This document shows positions 19,484 through 28,398 of a stretch of DNA of 64,000 bases, one piece after another. How positions within the stretch are numbered: position 1 is the stretch's first letter; each line of letters starts with the position of its first letter. The notes under the pieces were generated by a model that saw nothing but the letters and a program-made list of their open reading frames with translations, had not been told where the DNA came from and searched no databases. The translations under genes and the position numbers were made by a program. The stretch is from Zobellia nedashkovskayae (GTDB lineage: Bacteria > Bacteroidota > Bacteroidia > Flavobacteriales > Flavobacteriaceae): positions 558,001-622,000 of the forward strand of contig NZ_JADDXR010000002.1 of assembly GCF_015330125.1 (NCBI RefSeq), read 5' to 3'.

Positions 19484-20031
19484 TGTATAATTTCCAATCT
19501 AAATTTTCCGCTGGACTTTAAGATAACCTTAGGCTCAGCTGAAGTTGAAGCACTTTGAGTTCCACTTATATTAGTAGCCTCTACCCGTATGCTTGAAGTA
19601 TTTTTAATAATATCTATACTACGGCCTGAATTACCGTAAGCAATATCTATTTGCTGCATTTCCATAGGAGCAGGCGCTACAGGAATGATTACCGTATCAA
19701 GAACATTACCATCTACGTCCAACAATTCTATGGAAACATTTAATTCTGATTCGGTAGTATTTTCTACGATATAGGTAATTGTTCCATCTAGAACCCGTTT
19801 TGAGAATACATCTGAACTAAAAGCATCAAAATTAAACTCCTGGTTAATTACATTAGCCTGTGCTGATGCATTTACCAAAGATTCCGGGGCTTCTACATAA
19901 AGAATGCTCGCTTCAACTGTTGGTGTTACTCCAATCTCATCAAATTGATTAAAATCCTGATCCTCAATACACGAATAAAGTGTGAGGCAGGATAACATGC
20001 AAAGAATAGTGTATCTAATAAATCTTATCAT
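19480..20031 (-). CDS. Hypothetical lipoprotein coupled to the DUF5723 gene
   Basis: 183 residues. The signal ends in a lipobox, LTLYSC (Cys21). The mature part is rich in beta strands with the pattern of an immunoglobulin-like or LEA-type fold (GTITYIVENTTESELNVSIE, LLDVDGNVLDTVIIPV). It has no recognised domain name. Its stop overlaps the DUF5723 start by 4 bases (ATGA arrangement), which points to a two-gene unit that places a lipoprotein and a barrel-like protein in the outer membrane. Confidence 0.7.
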   Translation of the reverse strand: MIRFIRYTILCMLSCLTLYSCIEDQDFNQFDEIGVTPTVEASILYVEAPESLVNASAQANVINQEFNFDAFSSDVFSKRVLDGTITYIVENTTESELNVSIELLDVDGNVLDTVIIPVAPAPMEMQQIDIAYGNSGRSIDIIKNTSSIRVEATNISGTQSASTSAEPKVILKSSGKFRLEIIQ

Positions 20032-20086
20032 GGTAAAACCAAATACTGGCCTTCATTGGCGCAATTGTGGTATTACCTATATAACT

Positions 20087-20776
20087 CTATAAATAGATTT
20101 TTATTTCGTGTAAATCATCAATGATTTGACAAAAATCGTGTTTTGGTCCCTGATGTGCATTAAAGTGCAGGGCATGATAACCTGCGGCCTGTGCTCCCAA
20201 AATATCCGCCTCTAGATTATCTCCAATCATAAGAGATGTTTCAGGCCTTGTTTTTGCTCTATCTAACGCCAAATTAAAAATAATTGGGTCCGGTTTTTTA
20301 ACCCCCGCCATTTCGGAATCAATAATCTGGTCAAAGTAGCTATGAATGTTAGAATTTTTTAGCTTTTTACCTTGAACTTCTTGAAATCCGTTGGTTATAA
20401 TATGAAGTTTATACTTTGGTTTGAGATAATTTAAAATAGAAATAGCATTTGGAAATAAATGATTGAAAGAGGATAAATGGGAAATATAATCCTCCGATAA
20501 TTTAGTAATGGTTTCGTCCGAAACCGAATACTTTAAATCATCAAAAACCGATTTCAAGCGTTCGTATCTTAGCGCTTCCTTGGTTATTTTTCCCTCCCTA
20601 AACAGCTTCCAAAAGGCAAAATTTGCAGGAATATAGACTTCTAAAAAATCCGGAAGCGCGATTCCTATATTATTATCCTGAAAAATTTTATCAAAAGTAA
20701 GTGCAGAGTTCTTTTCAAAATCCCAAAGGGTATGGTCCAAATCAAAAAAAACATCGGTAACTATATCCTTAAACAT
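20087..20776 (-). CDS. YjjG-family HAD pyrimidine nucleotidase
   Basis: 229 residues. HAD motif I is FFDLDHTLWDFE (Asp12 and Asp14). Motif II lies in LHIITNGFQ, motif III is the Lys of GVKKPDP, and motif IV is MIGDNLEADILGA. The N-terminal DLDHTLWDFEKNS pattern and overall length match the YjjG group of noncanonical pyrimidine nucleotidases, which clear mutagenic or surplus dNMPs. Its start overlaps the 3' end of the upstream deacetylase-like gene by 8 bases, giving a coupled pair, although no functional link is obvious. Confidence 0.85.
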   Translation of the reverse strand: MFKDIVTDVFFDLDHTLWDFEKNSALTFDKIFQDNNIGIALPDFLEVYIPANFAFWKLFREGKITKEALRYERLKSVFDDLKYSVSDETITKLSEDYISHLSSFNHLFPNAISILNYLKPKYKLHIITNGFQEVQGKKLKNSNIHSYFDQIIDSEMAGVKKPDPIIFNLALDRAKTRPETSLMIGDNLEADILGAQAAGYHALHFNAHQGPKHDFCQIIDDLHEIKIYL

Positions 20777-22064
20777 GGCATTGTTTTAATACGGTTTCGT
20801 AAAACTTCTTCCAATCTATCTTTTCTTCTCCGCCCAAAAGTTCATTAGAAAAAACTGACACAAACTCCCCGTTTACAGCTTTTACCTCATCACAAATATT
20901 ACGCACCTCACTCATTATGGCCACATCGTTATCGCTGTTCACGAACCCATAATCATGAAAGGCAAACGAATGTATTCTAATGGGTTGTTGCACTTCAAGA
21001 TTGATATCATAAAAATAAAAAGGAGTACAAGTACTGGCCCTAAAACCAATTTCATGGGTGTAACCCATTGTATAATCATCTACAAACTCCGCTTCTACCA
21101 AATTTCTATACGTATGTGGCAAGTCTACCCTATTATACCGTAAACGAGAACAGTTTATGGGTTTATTGATAACACCTGTCAACTTTTTCTTTTCTTTTTT
21201 TAAGAGGTCGATATCATTGAAAGAACTGTAAGATGCGGCTAGGGCCACCTTACCATAATCCGCAATGGATTTTATAAGAAAACGGAATTTATTATTATCC
21301 GGCGATACATTCTTATCAAAAGTTGAATAATCTGCAAACTGAAAAAAGAATATACCTTTTACCCCATATTTTTTATGAAGATCAACCAACATTGTAAAAT
21401 TGTCGTAAGGATCTTCTTGTTGGTTGAACCATACTTTAACACGTTGTGCTACCCTTTTAAATTTTAAAGAACCTAAGTCATAAAAGAAACCAGCAACACT
21501 CCTAATAATTCCCCTATGTGCAAAGCAATGAGACGTAGTAACATCTATGGCAGAAACATAACGGTATTTCTTTGGCTTATACTCCAGTTCTGGAAACTTA
21601 AGCTTTAGTTCATCTAAAAGTCTGTATGCCCATATATCCACTACGGGAGATCTTAAAAACTTATTTTTATAGGCTATACTGTCCTTAACAGGGAACCTTT
21701 CATGAATATCTTTTACATGGGGCAAGTATTCTTCATACCGACTCAACAAATAAAAACTTGCAGAAAATATATCAAAAGGTAGGTTACTGCGTTCGCCAGC
21801 ATTAAAAAAACATGGAACGCCTTCCCAATCACGAACGGTTATCTGCAAGTCGTTTATACCTTGCTCAAAAAGAAGGTCATTGCTACGAATAAAAAATTCG
21901 TTCTGTAAAGGCTGTTTGGTATAGGTAATCTTTGCACCCGAATGCTTTATAAAATCCTCAACCTTAGTAGTAAACGAAATTTCAATACCCAATATACGCG
22001 TAAAGACCTGCTTCATGGTATACCTGAAACGCGGTGTAATCTTATGGGTATAAATGAGTAACAT
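20769..22064 (-). CDS. Polysaccharide-deacetylase-like protein, probably catalytically altered
   Basis: 431 residues from the first ATG; a start at residue 17 (MKQVFTRILGIEISF) is equally plausible. An N-terminal module (to about 150) with SFYLLSRYEEYLPH precedes a NodB-like fold (YRYVSAIDV, GIFFFQFADYSTFDKNV, HEIGFRASTCTPFYFYD). As I recall the family, the metal-binding positions read IDID and GIHPS; here they read IDVT and ALAAS, so an Asp and a His ligand seem lost. It may therefore be a binding protein or pseudoenzyme. There is no signal peptide, so a cytoplasmic location is likely. It is coupled by overlap to the HAD gene. Confidence 0.7.
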   Translation of the reverse strand: MLLIYTHKITPRFRYTMKQVFTRILGIEISFTTKVEDFIKHSGAKITYTKQPLQNEFFIRSNDLLFEQGINDLQITVRDWEGVPCFFNAGERSNLPFDIFSASFYLLSRYEEYLPHVKDIHERFPVKDSIAYKNKFLRSPVVDIWAYRLLDELKLKFPELEYKPKKYRYVSAIDVTTSHCFAHRGIIRSVAGFFYDLGSLKFKRVAQRVKVWFNQQEDPYDNFTMLVDLHKKYGVKGIFFFQFADYSTFDKNVSPDNNKFRFLIKSIADYGKVALAASYSSFNDIDLLKKEKKKLTGVINKPINCSRLRYNRVDLPHTYRNLVEAEFVDDYTMGYTHEIGFRASTCTPFYFYDINLEVQQPIRIHSFAFHDYGFVNSDNDVAIMSEVRNICDEVKAVNGEFVSVFSNELLGGEEKIDWKKFYETVLKQCHV

Positions 22065-22143
22065 AATCTGCTAAAAATTCAAGTTTCAACTAGTAATCGG
22101 TAACCTACCTCTTGTGATATCCGGAATAGTCCAGACAACAAAG

Positions 22144-22842
22144 TTAAAGAATACCTTCATCAGCAAAACTATAATAATCATTTTGGGTAATTATCAAATG
22201 ATCTAAAACTTTTATATCAAGTGCCGCAGCGGCCCTTTTTAATTTCTGTGTAACCTTACGATCTTCCTCACTTGGCCTTAATGTTCCAGATGGGTGATTA
22301 TGCGATAAGATTAGACCGACAGCACCTTGTTCCAGGGCTTGGCGCATAACAATCCGGACATCTACCAAAGTACCGGTAAGGCCGCCTTTACTTAACTGTG
22401 CACTGTACAGAACTTTATTTGCATTACTGAGATACAAAATCCAGAATTCTTCATGTTGCAACTCTCCAATACGTGGTTGCAATATATCAAAGGCATCTTT
22501 ACTACTACTGATTTTACTTATTTTTTGCGCCTCTTCTCCTCGTCTCCTTCTGCCCATTTCCAAAGCAGCTGCAATGGTTACCGCTTTTGCTTCCCCAATT
22601 CCCTTAAAGGTCATTAGCTGTTTAATGGAAAGCTTACCTAATTCATTAAGGCTGTTATTGGCAGAAGCTAAAATACGCTTGCCTAATTCAACAGCGCTTT
22701 CATCTCTGCTACCTGATCCGATTAGAATTGCAATCAACTCGGCATCCGATAATACGGACCGTCCTTTATGGACTAATTTCTCTCTGGGCTTGTCATCATC
22801 CGACCAATTTTTTATTGAGAATGAATTTGATTTTTCATGCAT
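22144..22842 (-). CDS. radC: RadC-family JAB/MPN domain protein
   Basis: 232 residues. An N-terminal helix-hairpin-helix region (LSIKQLMTFKGIGEAKAVTI, about 71-90) is followed by the JAMM metalloprotease-like domain with HNHPSG (His181, His183, Ser185) and Asp194 in SEEDRK. The family was named for DNA repair, but later work questions that, and its true role is unsettled. The ATG at 22842 is preceded by a TATATTTA box 4 bases away on the minus strand. It is separated from mpl by about 110 bases. Confidence 0.9.
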   Translation of the reverse strand: MHEKSNSFSIKNWSDDDKPREKLVHKGRSVLSDAELIAILIGSGSRDESAVELGKRILASANNSLNELGKLSIKQLMTFKGIGEAKAVTIAAALEMGRRRRGEEAQKISKISSSKDAFDILQPRIGELQHEEFWILYLSNANKVLYSAQLSKGGLTGTLVDVRIVMRQALEQGAVGLILSHNHPSGTLRPSEEDRKVTQKLKRAAAALDIKVLDHLIITQNDYYSFADEGIL

Positions 22843-22953
22843 TTGATAAATATAGCAAACTCTAATTCCTTGTGCCCCCTACCACCGATGAAATAGACAA
22901 ACCACTCGCCAAGAGCCATTTGTCTAAAAACCTAACCTCAAATTAAAATGATA

Positions 22954-24312
22954 TTATGAAGAAAACTTCTCTTTCAATTTAATTAAATCTAATCCCCCAT
23001 AATTACCGGAACTCATTAAAAGTAATACGGAGTTGTCATAATCTTGACTAAAGACAAAATCTTTAAAACTCTGCGCATTAGTGTAAATCTTAAGGTCTTT
23101 ACGTTCAAAAGCTTCCGAAATTTGTTCGGGCGTAACTTCCTTTAATTTTTTAATGGCAACAGACTCTGGCAAATAGAAAATCACCGCTTCGTCAGCAGCA
23201 TCCAATGCTCCTTTGTATTCCTTTAAAAACTCAGGATTAAAACTACTGTATGTATGCAATTCCAAACAGGCAATTAGTTTCCTGTTCGCATATTGTTCCT
23301 TCACTGCTTTTGTAGTTGCCGCCACTTTACTTGGTGAGTGTGCAAAATCTTTATACGCTACGGAAGTTTTTCCTTCTGCAATTTTCTCTAGTCGCTTTGA
23401 GGCTCCTGAAAATGTGGCAATAGCCTCATAAAAATCATCTTCATCTACACCCATATTCTGGCAAATCCATTTAGCTCCTGCTAAATTGCTCAAGTTATGT
23501 TTCCCAAAAACTTCAATAGGCATGGGGCCTTCTGGAGTTTCTAAAAGTGTAGTTCCATCTTCAATTGTATATTCTGGTGTCTTATATGGTAGTTTACGAA
23601 TGGTATTTTCCGAAGCTTCAACTACCTTTTTAACTTCCGAATCTTCTACGTTATACGTAATGCTTCCACCTTTAACTATGCTGTCTACAAAAATCTGGAA
23701 CTGCTCAACATAAAACTCAAATGTTGGAAATACATTAATATGATCCCAAGCTATTCCGCTTAAAAGAGCAATGTTCGGCTTATACAGATGGAATTTTGGT
23801 CTACGGTCTATTGGAGACGAGAGGTACTCATCTCCTTCTAAAATCATAAAATCATTATCCTCGGTCAGATGTACCATGCGTTCAAAACCTTCTAACTGGG
23901 CACCCACCATAAAATCTACTTCCTTATCATGGTAATTCAACACATGAAGAATCATAGAGGTAATCGTAGTTTTTCCATGGCTACCACCTATAACAACACG
24001 GGTCTTATCTTTTGCGTGCTCATATAGAAACTCTGGGTAGGAATATATTTTTATACCTAGCTCTTGGGCCTTTAGCAATTCAGTATTATCTGCTTTTGCG
24101 TGCATACCAAGAATTACAGCATCTAAACTTTCATTTATCTTTTCTGGATACCAGCCAAAACTTTCGGGTAGAAGACCCCTTTTCTCCAATCTAGATTTAG
24201 AAGGCTCAAAAATAACGTCGTCACTTCCTGTTACGACATCACCTTTATGTGCTAAGGCTAAAGCTAAGTTGTGCATGGCACTACCACCAATTGCAATAAA
24301 ATGAATCTGCAT
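22954..24312 (-). CDS. mpl: UDP-N-acetylmuramate:L-alanyl-gamma-D-glutamyl-meso-diaminopimelate ligase
   Basis: 452 residues from the ATG at 24312 (MQIHFIAIGGSAMHNLALAL). A longer frame begins at 24390, but a perfect -7 box lies between the two candidates. The Mur-ligase order is visible: Rossmann motif IGGSAMHNL, ATP loop GGSHGKTTITSM, ILEGDEYLSSP, and the DHINVFPTFE region. The C-terminal domain has YKDFAHSPSKVAATTKAV, where HSP is characteristic. SAMHN rather than GIGMS favours Mpl over MurC. Mpl recycles murein tripeptide released during cell-wall turnover. It is cytoplasmic and transcribed alone. Confidence 0.9.
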   Translation of the reverse strand: MQIHFIAIGGSAMHNLALALAHKGDVVTGSDDVIFEPSKSRLEKRGLLPESFGWYPEKINESLDAVILGMHAKADNTELLKAQELGIKIYSYPEFLYEHAKDKTRVVIGGSHGKTTITSMILHVLNYHDKEVDFMVGAQLEGFERMVHLTEDNDFMILEGDEYLSSPIDRRPKFHLYKPNIALLSGIAWDHINVFPTFEFYVEQFQIFVDSIVKGGSITYNVEDSEVKKVVEASENTIRKLPYKTPEYTIEDGTTLLETPEGPMPIEVFGKHNLSNLAGAKWICQNMGVDEDDFYEAIATFSGASKRLEKIAEGKTSVAYKDFAHSPSKVAATTKAVKEQYANRKLIACLELHTYSSFNPEFLKEYKGALDAADEAVIFYLPESVAIKKLKEVTPEQISEAFERKDLKIYTNAQSFKDFVFSQDYDNSVLLLMSSGNYGGLDLIKLKEKFSS

Positions 24313-24329
24313 AAACGCTGAATTTATGG

Positions 24330-24337
24330 CAAATATA
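24330..24337 (-). promoter_or_regulatory. -7 promoter element of mpl
   Basis: On the minus strand this reads TATATTTG, an exact TAnnTTTG match ending 17 bases before the ATG at 24312. It fixes the start choice, since the longer frame starts upstream of it. Confidence 0.65.
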
Positions 24338-24521
24338 GGCATTGATTTCACGAAAAAAAATATCAAAACAGCTTCCGACGAACTACACAAATTGCCGCCA
24401 AAAGTTTAAAAACATCGACAAAATGCACTATTTCTATCCACTCCTGCTACGTTTTTAATAGGATTCACCCTTCAAACATTCACTTTTACAACATTTATTC
24501 ACTTACACCTATTACCCAAGT

Positions 24522-24529
24522 TACATTTG
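24522..24529 (+). promoter_or_regulatory. -7 promoter element of the T9SS adhesin operon
   Basis: TACATTTG fits TAnnTTTG exactly and ends 39 bases before the ATG at 24569. No clear TTTG is seen at the usual -33 distance. Confidence 0.5.
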
Positions 24530-24568
24530 CTCTGAGGCAAGATGCATCCTGTCTCCTAACATTACAAA

Positions 24569-27454
24569 ATGACCAACCAAAATTACATGAGAACCATTCT
24601 TAAATGGGCTCTACCTTTTTGCTTGCTTCTCTTTTCCGCAAATGCCGTGGCGCAATGCGCAGGCACAGATGCTTCTGTAATTGTATGCTCAAAAGATGCC
24701 GATGAGGGCAATAAGACCTATAACCTTTTTACGCAACTAGGTGATAACCCTACTCTTGGTGGATCTTGGTCTACCAACGACCCGGCAAATTTTTACGCAC
24801 TTGATCGTGATACCGGTATCGTTAACCTTTGGGATGTTAAAAACTCTGGTTTGCACGAGTTTACTTATACAAATACCTGCGGTGGCTTGACGGAGTCTGC
24901 GGTTGTTACCGTAACACTTGGAGGATATCCGGGAGAAGATAACATAGACGGTTCTGCAGATGCCTGCGGCGATGACAATAACGTAAACCTCCATGGTTAT
25001 ATAGGAGATGAAACGGATGGGAAGTTCCAAGATTTTAATGGCGTTTGGGAAGCTATTACCCTAGAGGCGGCACCATTTCTTTTACTAAACTATTTTGATG
25101 CCGAATCTGCTGGAACGGGAACGTATGAATTTACACACACAGTACCTGCAGTTGGCTCTTGCCCAAGTAGACTGGTAACATTATTACTAGAAGTCCAAAG
25201 ACCAGCGAATTCTGGAATAGGCTCTAATTTAACTTTATGCACAACAGATGACCTATCTGGCTATACCAACTACGATTTAAATAGCCTCCTAGAAGATGAA
25301 GATATAAATGGCACCTGGTCAGAAGGCCTTGATACTGACCAACTATCTGACCTTACGGACCATCTTATAGATATTGAAGCTATTAGAGACCGTCATACTT
25401 ATGGCACCTTCACCTTTACTTATACCGTATACCCATCTCATGCGGTTTGTGACATTAATAGAACAGAAGTAGAAATAACTATTCTTCCCACATTTAGGGG
25501 AACAATTACAGCTCCTAACTATTGTGTAGACCCTGATAAATACTTAGTAGAGATAAGCGATTACGACGACACGTTGATCCCGCCCGACACCTATTCCGTA
25601 ACATACCTATTGACCTCTTCAAACGGAAATACAGGAGAAACTACCTCACTACTGCTTAACCCAGACCGTACTGGTTCATTTGAAGTTGATGCCAACTTAG
25701 TTCAAAAGAACGTAACCACAACCTTATCCATAACTTCATTAGGAGACAAAGTTTGTCCCGATATTCAGGTATCTCCAATAGAGTTTATTGCAACAGACCC
25801 TATAGCCATAGTAACGGACACCTGTGAAGGCGAAGAAGTTTCGGTAAGCTTAAGCGATATTTTTGACCCTTCTTTCACCCGTGCAAACGGAATTTATGAT
25901 GTTAATTATACCATTACCGCGCCAAGTAATTCAGAAACAACACACACCGCCAGTGCTATTAATTTTACCGCTGGTAGTGCAACTTTTACCATACCAACCG
26001 AACAAATTACCGAAACTGGCGAATACACCTTTGATTTTGAAGTAGATAATGGATTCCCAATGGAATGCGATATTTCAGATACTGCAATAATTACCGCTAT
26101 ACCAGAAGCTATTCAACTTGACATATTGGTAAACAATTCATGTAACGCTACTGAAATTGATGTAAATGTAAACGCCCCTGCACTGTCCGATGGAGAATAT
26201 ATTGTGACTTATGAAGTAGTTTCACAAGAAACCAATACCGTATTAATTGATAATACAATAATCTTTATTGGTGGTACCGCAGACTATCAAATTGATGTGG
26301 CTACGCTTGAACAGGGTAATTATACGATTACCGTAAAAAGTACGCAGGATGATACTACACCATGCCGACTATTATTCAACTTTGAAGTGAATGAAAATTT
26401 TGCCGTTGAAGGCGTTCCTGCTTTACCGGAAGCCGAAGCTGTCCAAACTATTTGCCTTGCCGCCTTCCCAACATTAGCACCAACCTTGCAAGATATTAAG
26501 GTAAGCGCCACTGGCGAGATGATGTTTTATGACACGGCAACAGATATGGACATTCTCCCAATAGATACAGCACTTATTGACGGTGAGGATTATTTTATAT
26601 CCAACATAGACCCATTAAACAATTGTGAAGGTTCAGATAGAATTCAGGTTACGGTAATCCTTTCGGATCCGGAAATGCCAATGTTATTCAACGGAAACCC
26701 TACATTTTGCGGTTCAGAAGATCCGTCAATAGATAATCTAAGTTCTAGTGTAGCTAGTAGTAACACCATTCTTTGGTTTGAAACAGCAACCGGTGGAACT
26801 GTATTGGACAATACTACAGCATTAATTGACGGAAAGAGTTACTATGCCGGAACAGAGGTTGATGGAAAATGTCAAAGTTCTATGCGTATTGAAATTATCC
26901 CCATGATATATGAACTAGAGCCAGCTACTTTAGAATTTTCCACACTGGCACTTTGCGGATTGGATAATCCTTCGATACAAAACCTAAGGGATGTAGAAAA
27001 CAATTCCTCTTACGATGTGCTTTGGTACGACACTCCCGCAAACGGTATTCCTCTAGAAGAAGATGTTTTATTAATTGCCGGAACTACCTACTATGCAGAA
27101 AGTTTCAATCCAGACACCGGTTGTATGAATCCAGAACGAATGGCTATTACAATTGACCTTACCAATTGTGAACCAGAAGAATATGGCTTCTTTATTCCTG
27201 ATGGATTTTCACCTAACGGGGATGGTAGAAATGACACATTTTTTATACCGAACATAGAAATCATCTTTCCTGAATTTACATTAGAAATTTTAAATAGATA
27301 CGGAACAAGCCTATTCAAAGGCGACCAAAATAACCCCGCTTGGAACGGAAATAATGGAAATAGCACTGCCCCAAATGGCGTCTACTTCTACATTATAGAA
27401 TATAATAAGGAAGGTCATAACCCAGTACAGGGCAGATTGTACCTCAACCGCTAA
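24569..27454 (+). CDS. Large T9SS type B-sorted surface protein with Ig-like repeats
   Basis: 961 residues; a start at the second Met (24587) is possible. The signal peptide ends near NAVAQ/C. Residues about 30-620 are beta-rich, cysteine-spaced modules. From about 625 to 870 three related modules of about 75 residues follow, each with a Cys-containing first strand, an LWF/Y-ETATGG-like turn, then LIDGxxYY (MMFYDTATDMDILP, ILWFETATGGTVLD, VLWYDTPANGIPLE). The last 85 residues (FIPDGFSPNGDGRNDTFFIP, LEILNRYGTSLF, WNGNNGNSTAPNGVYFY) are the type B T9SS signal. Such proteins are SprB-like adhesins, exported and held at the cell surface. PorP/SprF and OmpA genes follow with gaps of 3 and 2 bases. 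Confidence 0.9.
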   Translation: MTNQNYMRTILKWALPFCLLLFSANAVAQCAGTDASVIVCSKDADEGNKTYNLFTQLGDNPTLGGSWSTNDPANFYALDRDTGIVNLWDVKNSGLHEFTYTNTCGGLTESAVVTVTLGGYPGEDNIDGSADACGDDNNVNLHGYIGDETDGKFQDFNGVWEAITLEAAPFLLLNYFDAESAGTGTYEFTHTVPAVGSCPSRLVTLLLEVQRPANSGIGSNLTLCTTDDLSGYTNYDLNSLLEDEDINGTWSEGLDTDQLSDLTDHLIDIEAIRDRHTYGTFTFTYTVYPSHAVCDINRTEVEITILPTFRGTITAPNYCVDPDKYLVEISDYDDTLIPPDTYSVTYLLTSSNGNTGETTSLLLNPDRTGSFEVDANLVQKNVTTTLSITSLGDKVCPDIQVSPIEFIATDPIAIVTDTCEGEEVSVSLSDIFDPSFTRANGIYDVNYTITAPSNSETTHTASAINFTAGSATFTIPTEQITETGEYTFDFEVDNGFPMECDISDTAIITAIPEAIQLDILVNNSCNATEIDVNVNAPALSDGEYIVTYEVVSQETNTVLIDNTIIFIGGTADYQIDVATLEQGNYTITVKSTQDDTTPCRLLFNFEVNENFAVEGVPALPEAEAVQTICLAAFPTLAPTLQDIKVSATGEMMFYDTATDMDILPIDTALIDGEDYFISNIDPLNNCEGSDRIQVTVILSDPEMPMLFNGNPTFCGSEDPSIDNLSSSVASSNTILWFETATGGTVLDNTTALIDGKSYYAGTEVDGKCQSSMRIEIIPMIYELEPATLEFSTLALCGLDNPSIQNLRDVENNSSYDVLWYDTPANGIPLEEDVLLIAGTTYYAESFNPDTGCMNPERMAITIDLTNCEPEEYGFFIPDGFSPNGDGRNDTFFIPNIEIIFPEFTLEILNRYGTSLFKGDQNNPAWNGNNGNSTAPNGVYFYIIEYNKEGHNPVQGRLYLNR

Positions 27455-27457
27455 ACC

Positions 27458-28396
27458 ATGAAAGATATAAAACGATATTTTATTTTTCTGATGTTGGTGT
27501 GTGCTGCGGCCCATGGGCAACAAGACCCTCAATACACCCAGTACATGTACAACATGAGCGTGGTAAACCCTGCGTACACTACTAATGAGCAAGGTATGCT
27601 CAATTTTGGTGCACTGTATCGCTCACAATGGAAAAATGCAGTAGGCAGCCCTAAAACCCTGACTTTTTTTGCCCATGCCCCCATGAGCGATAAAATTGAA
27701 GTGGGGCTTTCTTTTATTACTGATAATATTGGTGATGGCGCGTTAAAAGAAAATAATATCTATGCCGACTTTGCCTATATCCTGAAGTTAGATGACAAGA
27801 GCAATCTCTCATTAGGTCTTAAAGGTGGCTTTACCACTTTTGAAACCAACTTTAACGGCTTTATGCTTCCAGAATTCCAAGATGACCCTGCTTTTAACGA
27901 AAACCTGAACAGTACATTCCCTAATGTGGGTGTTGGTGCTTTCTATCATCGTCAGAATTTTTATGCAGGAGTTTCCGCACCGAACTTACTGACAACAAAA
28001 CATCTTGAAAATAAAGATGGAATTAATAGAGTTGGTTCTGAGAATATACATCTTTTTCTAACCTCTGGTTATGTTTACGAACTTAATCCAGATTTAAAAC
28101 TAAAACCTTCCGTTCTTGCTAAAATGGTTCAAGGATCTCCTTTTACAATGGATGTATCACTGAATGCGCTTTTTTTAAATCGATTTGAAGGCGGATTATC
28201 CTATCGTTTGGAAGACTCGGTAAGTGCTATGTTTAATATTGCGGCCACACCAGCTTTACGAATAGGCTACGCTTACGATTACACCTTATCAAACCTAAGC
28301 ACCTACAGTTCTGGTTCCCACGAAATATTTGTTCTTTTTAATCTCGATTTACTGGGCCTCGGCAAAGGATACGACAAATCACCTAGATTCTACTAA
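27458..28396 (+). CDS. PorP/SprF-family type IX secretion system membrane protein
   Basis: 312 residues with a signal ending near AAAHGQ. The mature N-terminus QDPQYTQYMYNMSVVNPAYT is the family hallmark, followed by GALYRSQWKNAVGSP and barrel strands up to HEIFVLFNLDLLGLGK. SprF in Flavobacterium is needed for the adhesin SprB to reach or stay on the surface, and genes of this family are paired with their own type B cargo. The 3-base gap after the large adhesin gene makes this its probable dedicated anchor or export partner. Confidence 0.93.
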   Translation: MKDIKRYFIFLMLVCAAAHGQQDPQYTQYMYNMSVVNPAYTTNEQGMLNFGALYRSQWKNAVGSPKTLTFFAHAPMSDKIEVGLSFITDNIGDGALKENNIYADFAYILKLDDKSNLSLGLKGGFTTFETNFNGFMLPEFQDDPAFNENLNSTFPNVGVGAFYHRQNFYAGVSAPNLLTTKHLENKDGINRVGSENIHLFLTSGYVYELNPDLKLKPSVLAKMVQGSPFTMDVSLNALFLNRFEGGLSYRLEDSVSAMFNIAATPALRIGYAYDYTLSNLSTYSSGSHEIFVLFNLDLLGLGKGYDKSPRFY

Positions 28397-28398
28397 AC

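Noticed and set aside
24313..24390. N-terminal extension of mpl
   Set aside because: A perfect -7 box lies inside it, and the family N-terminus starts at 24312.
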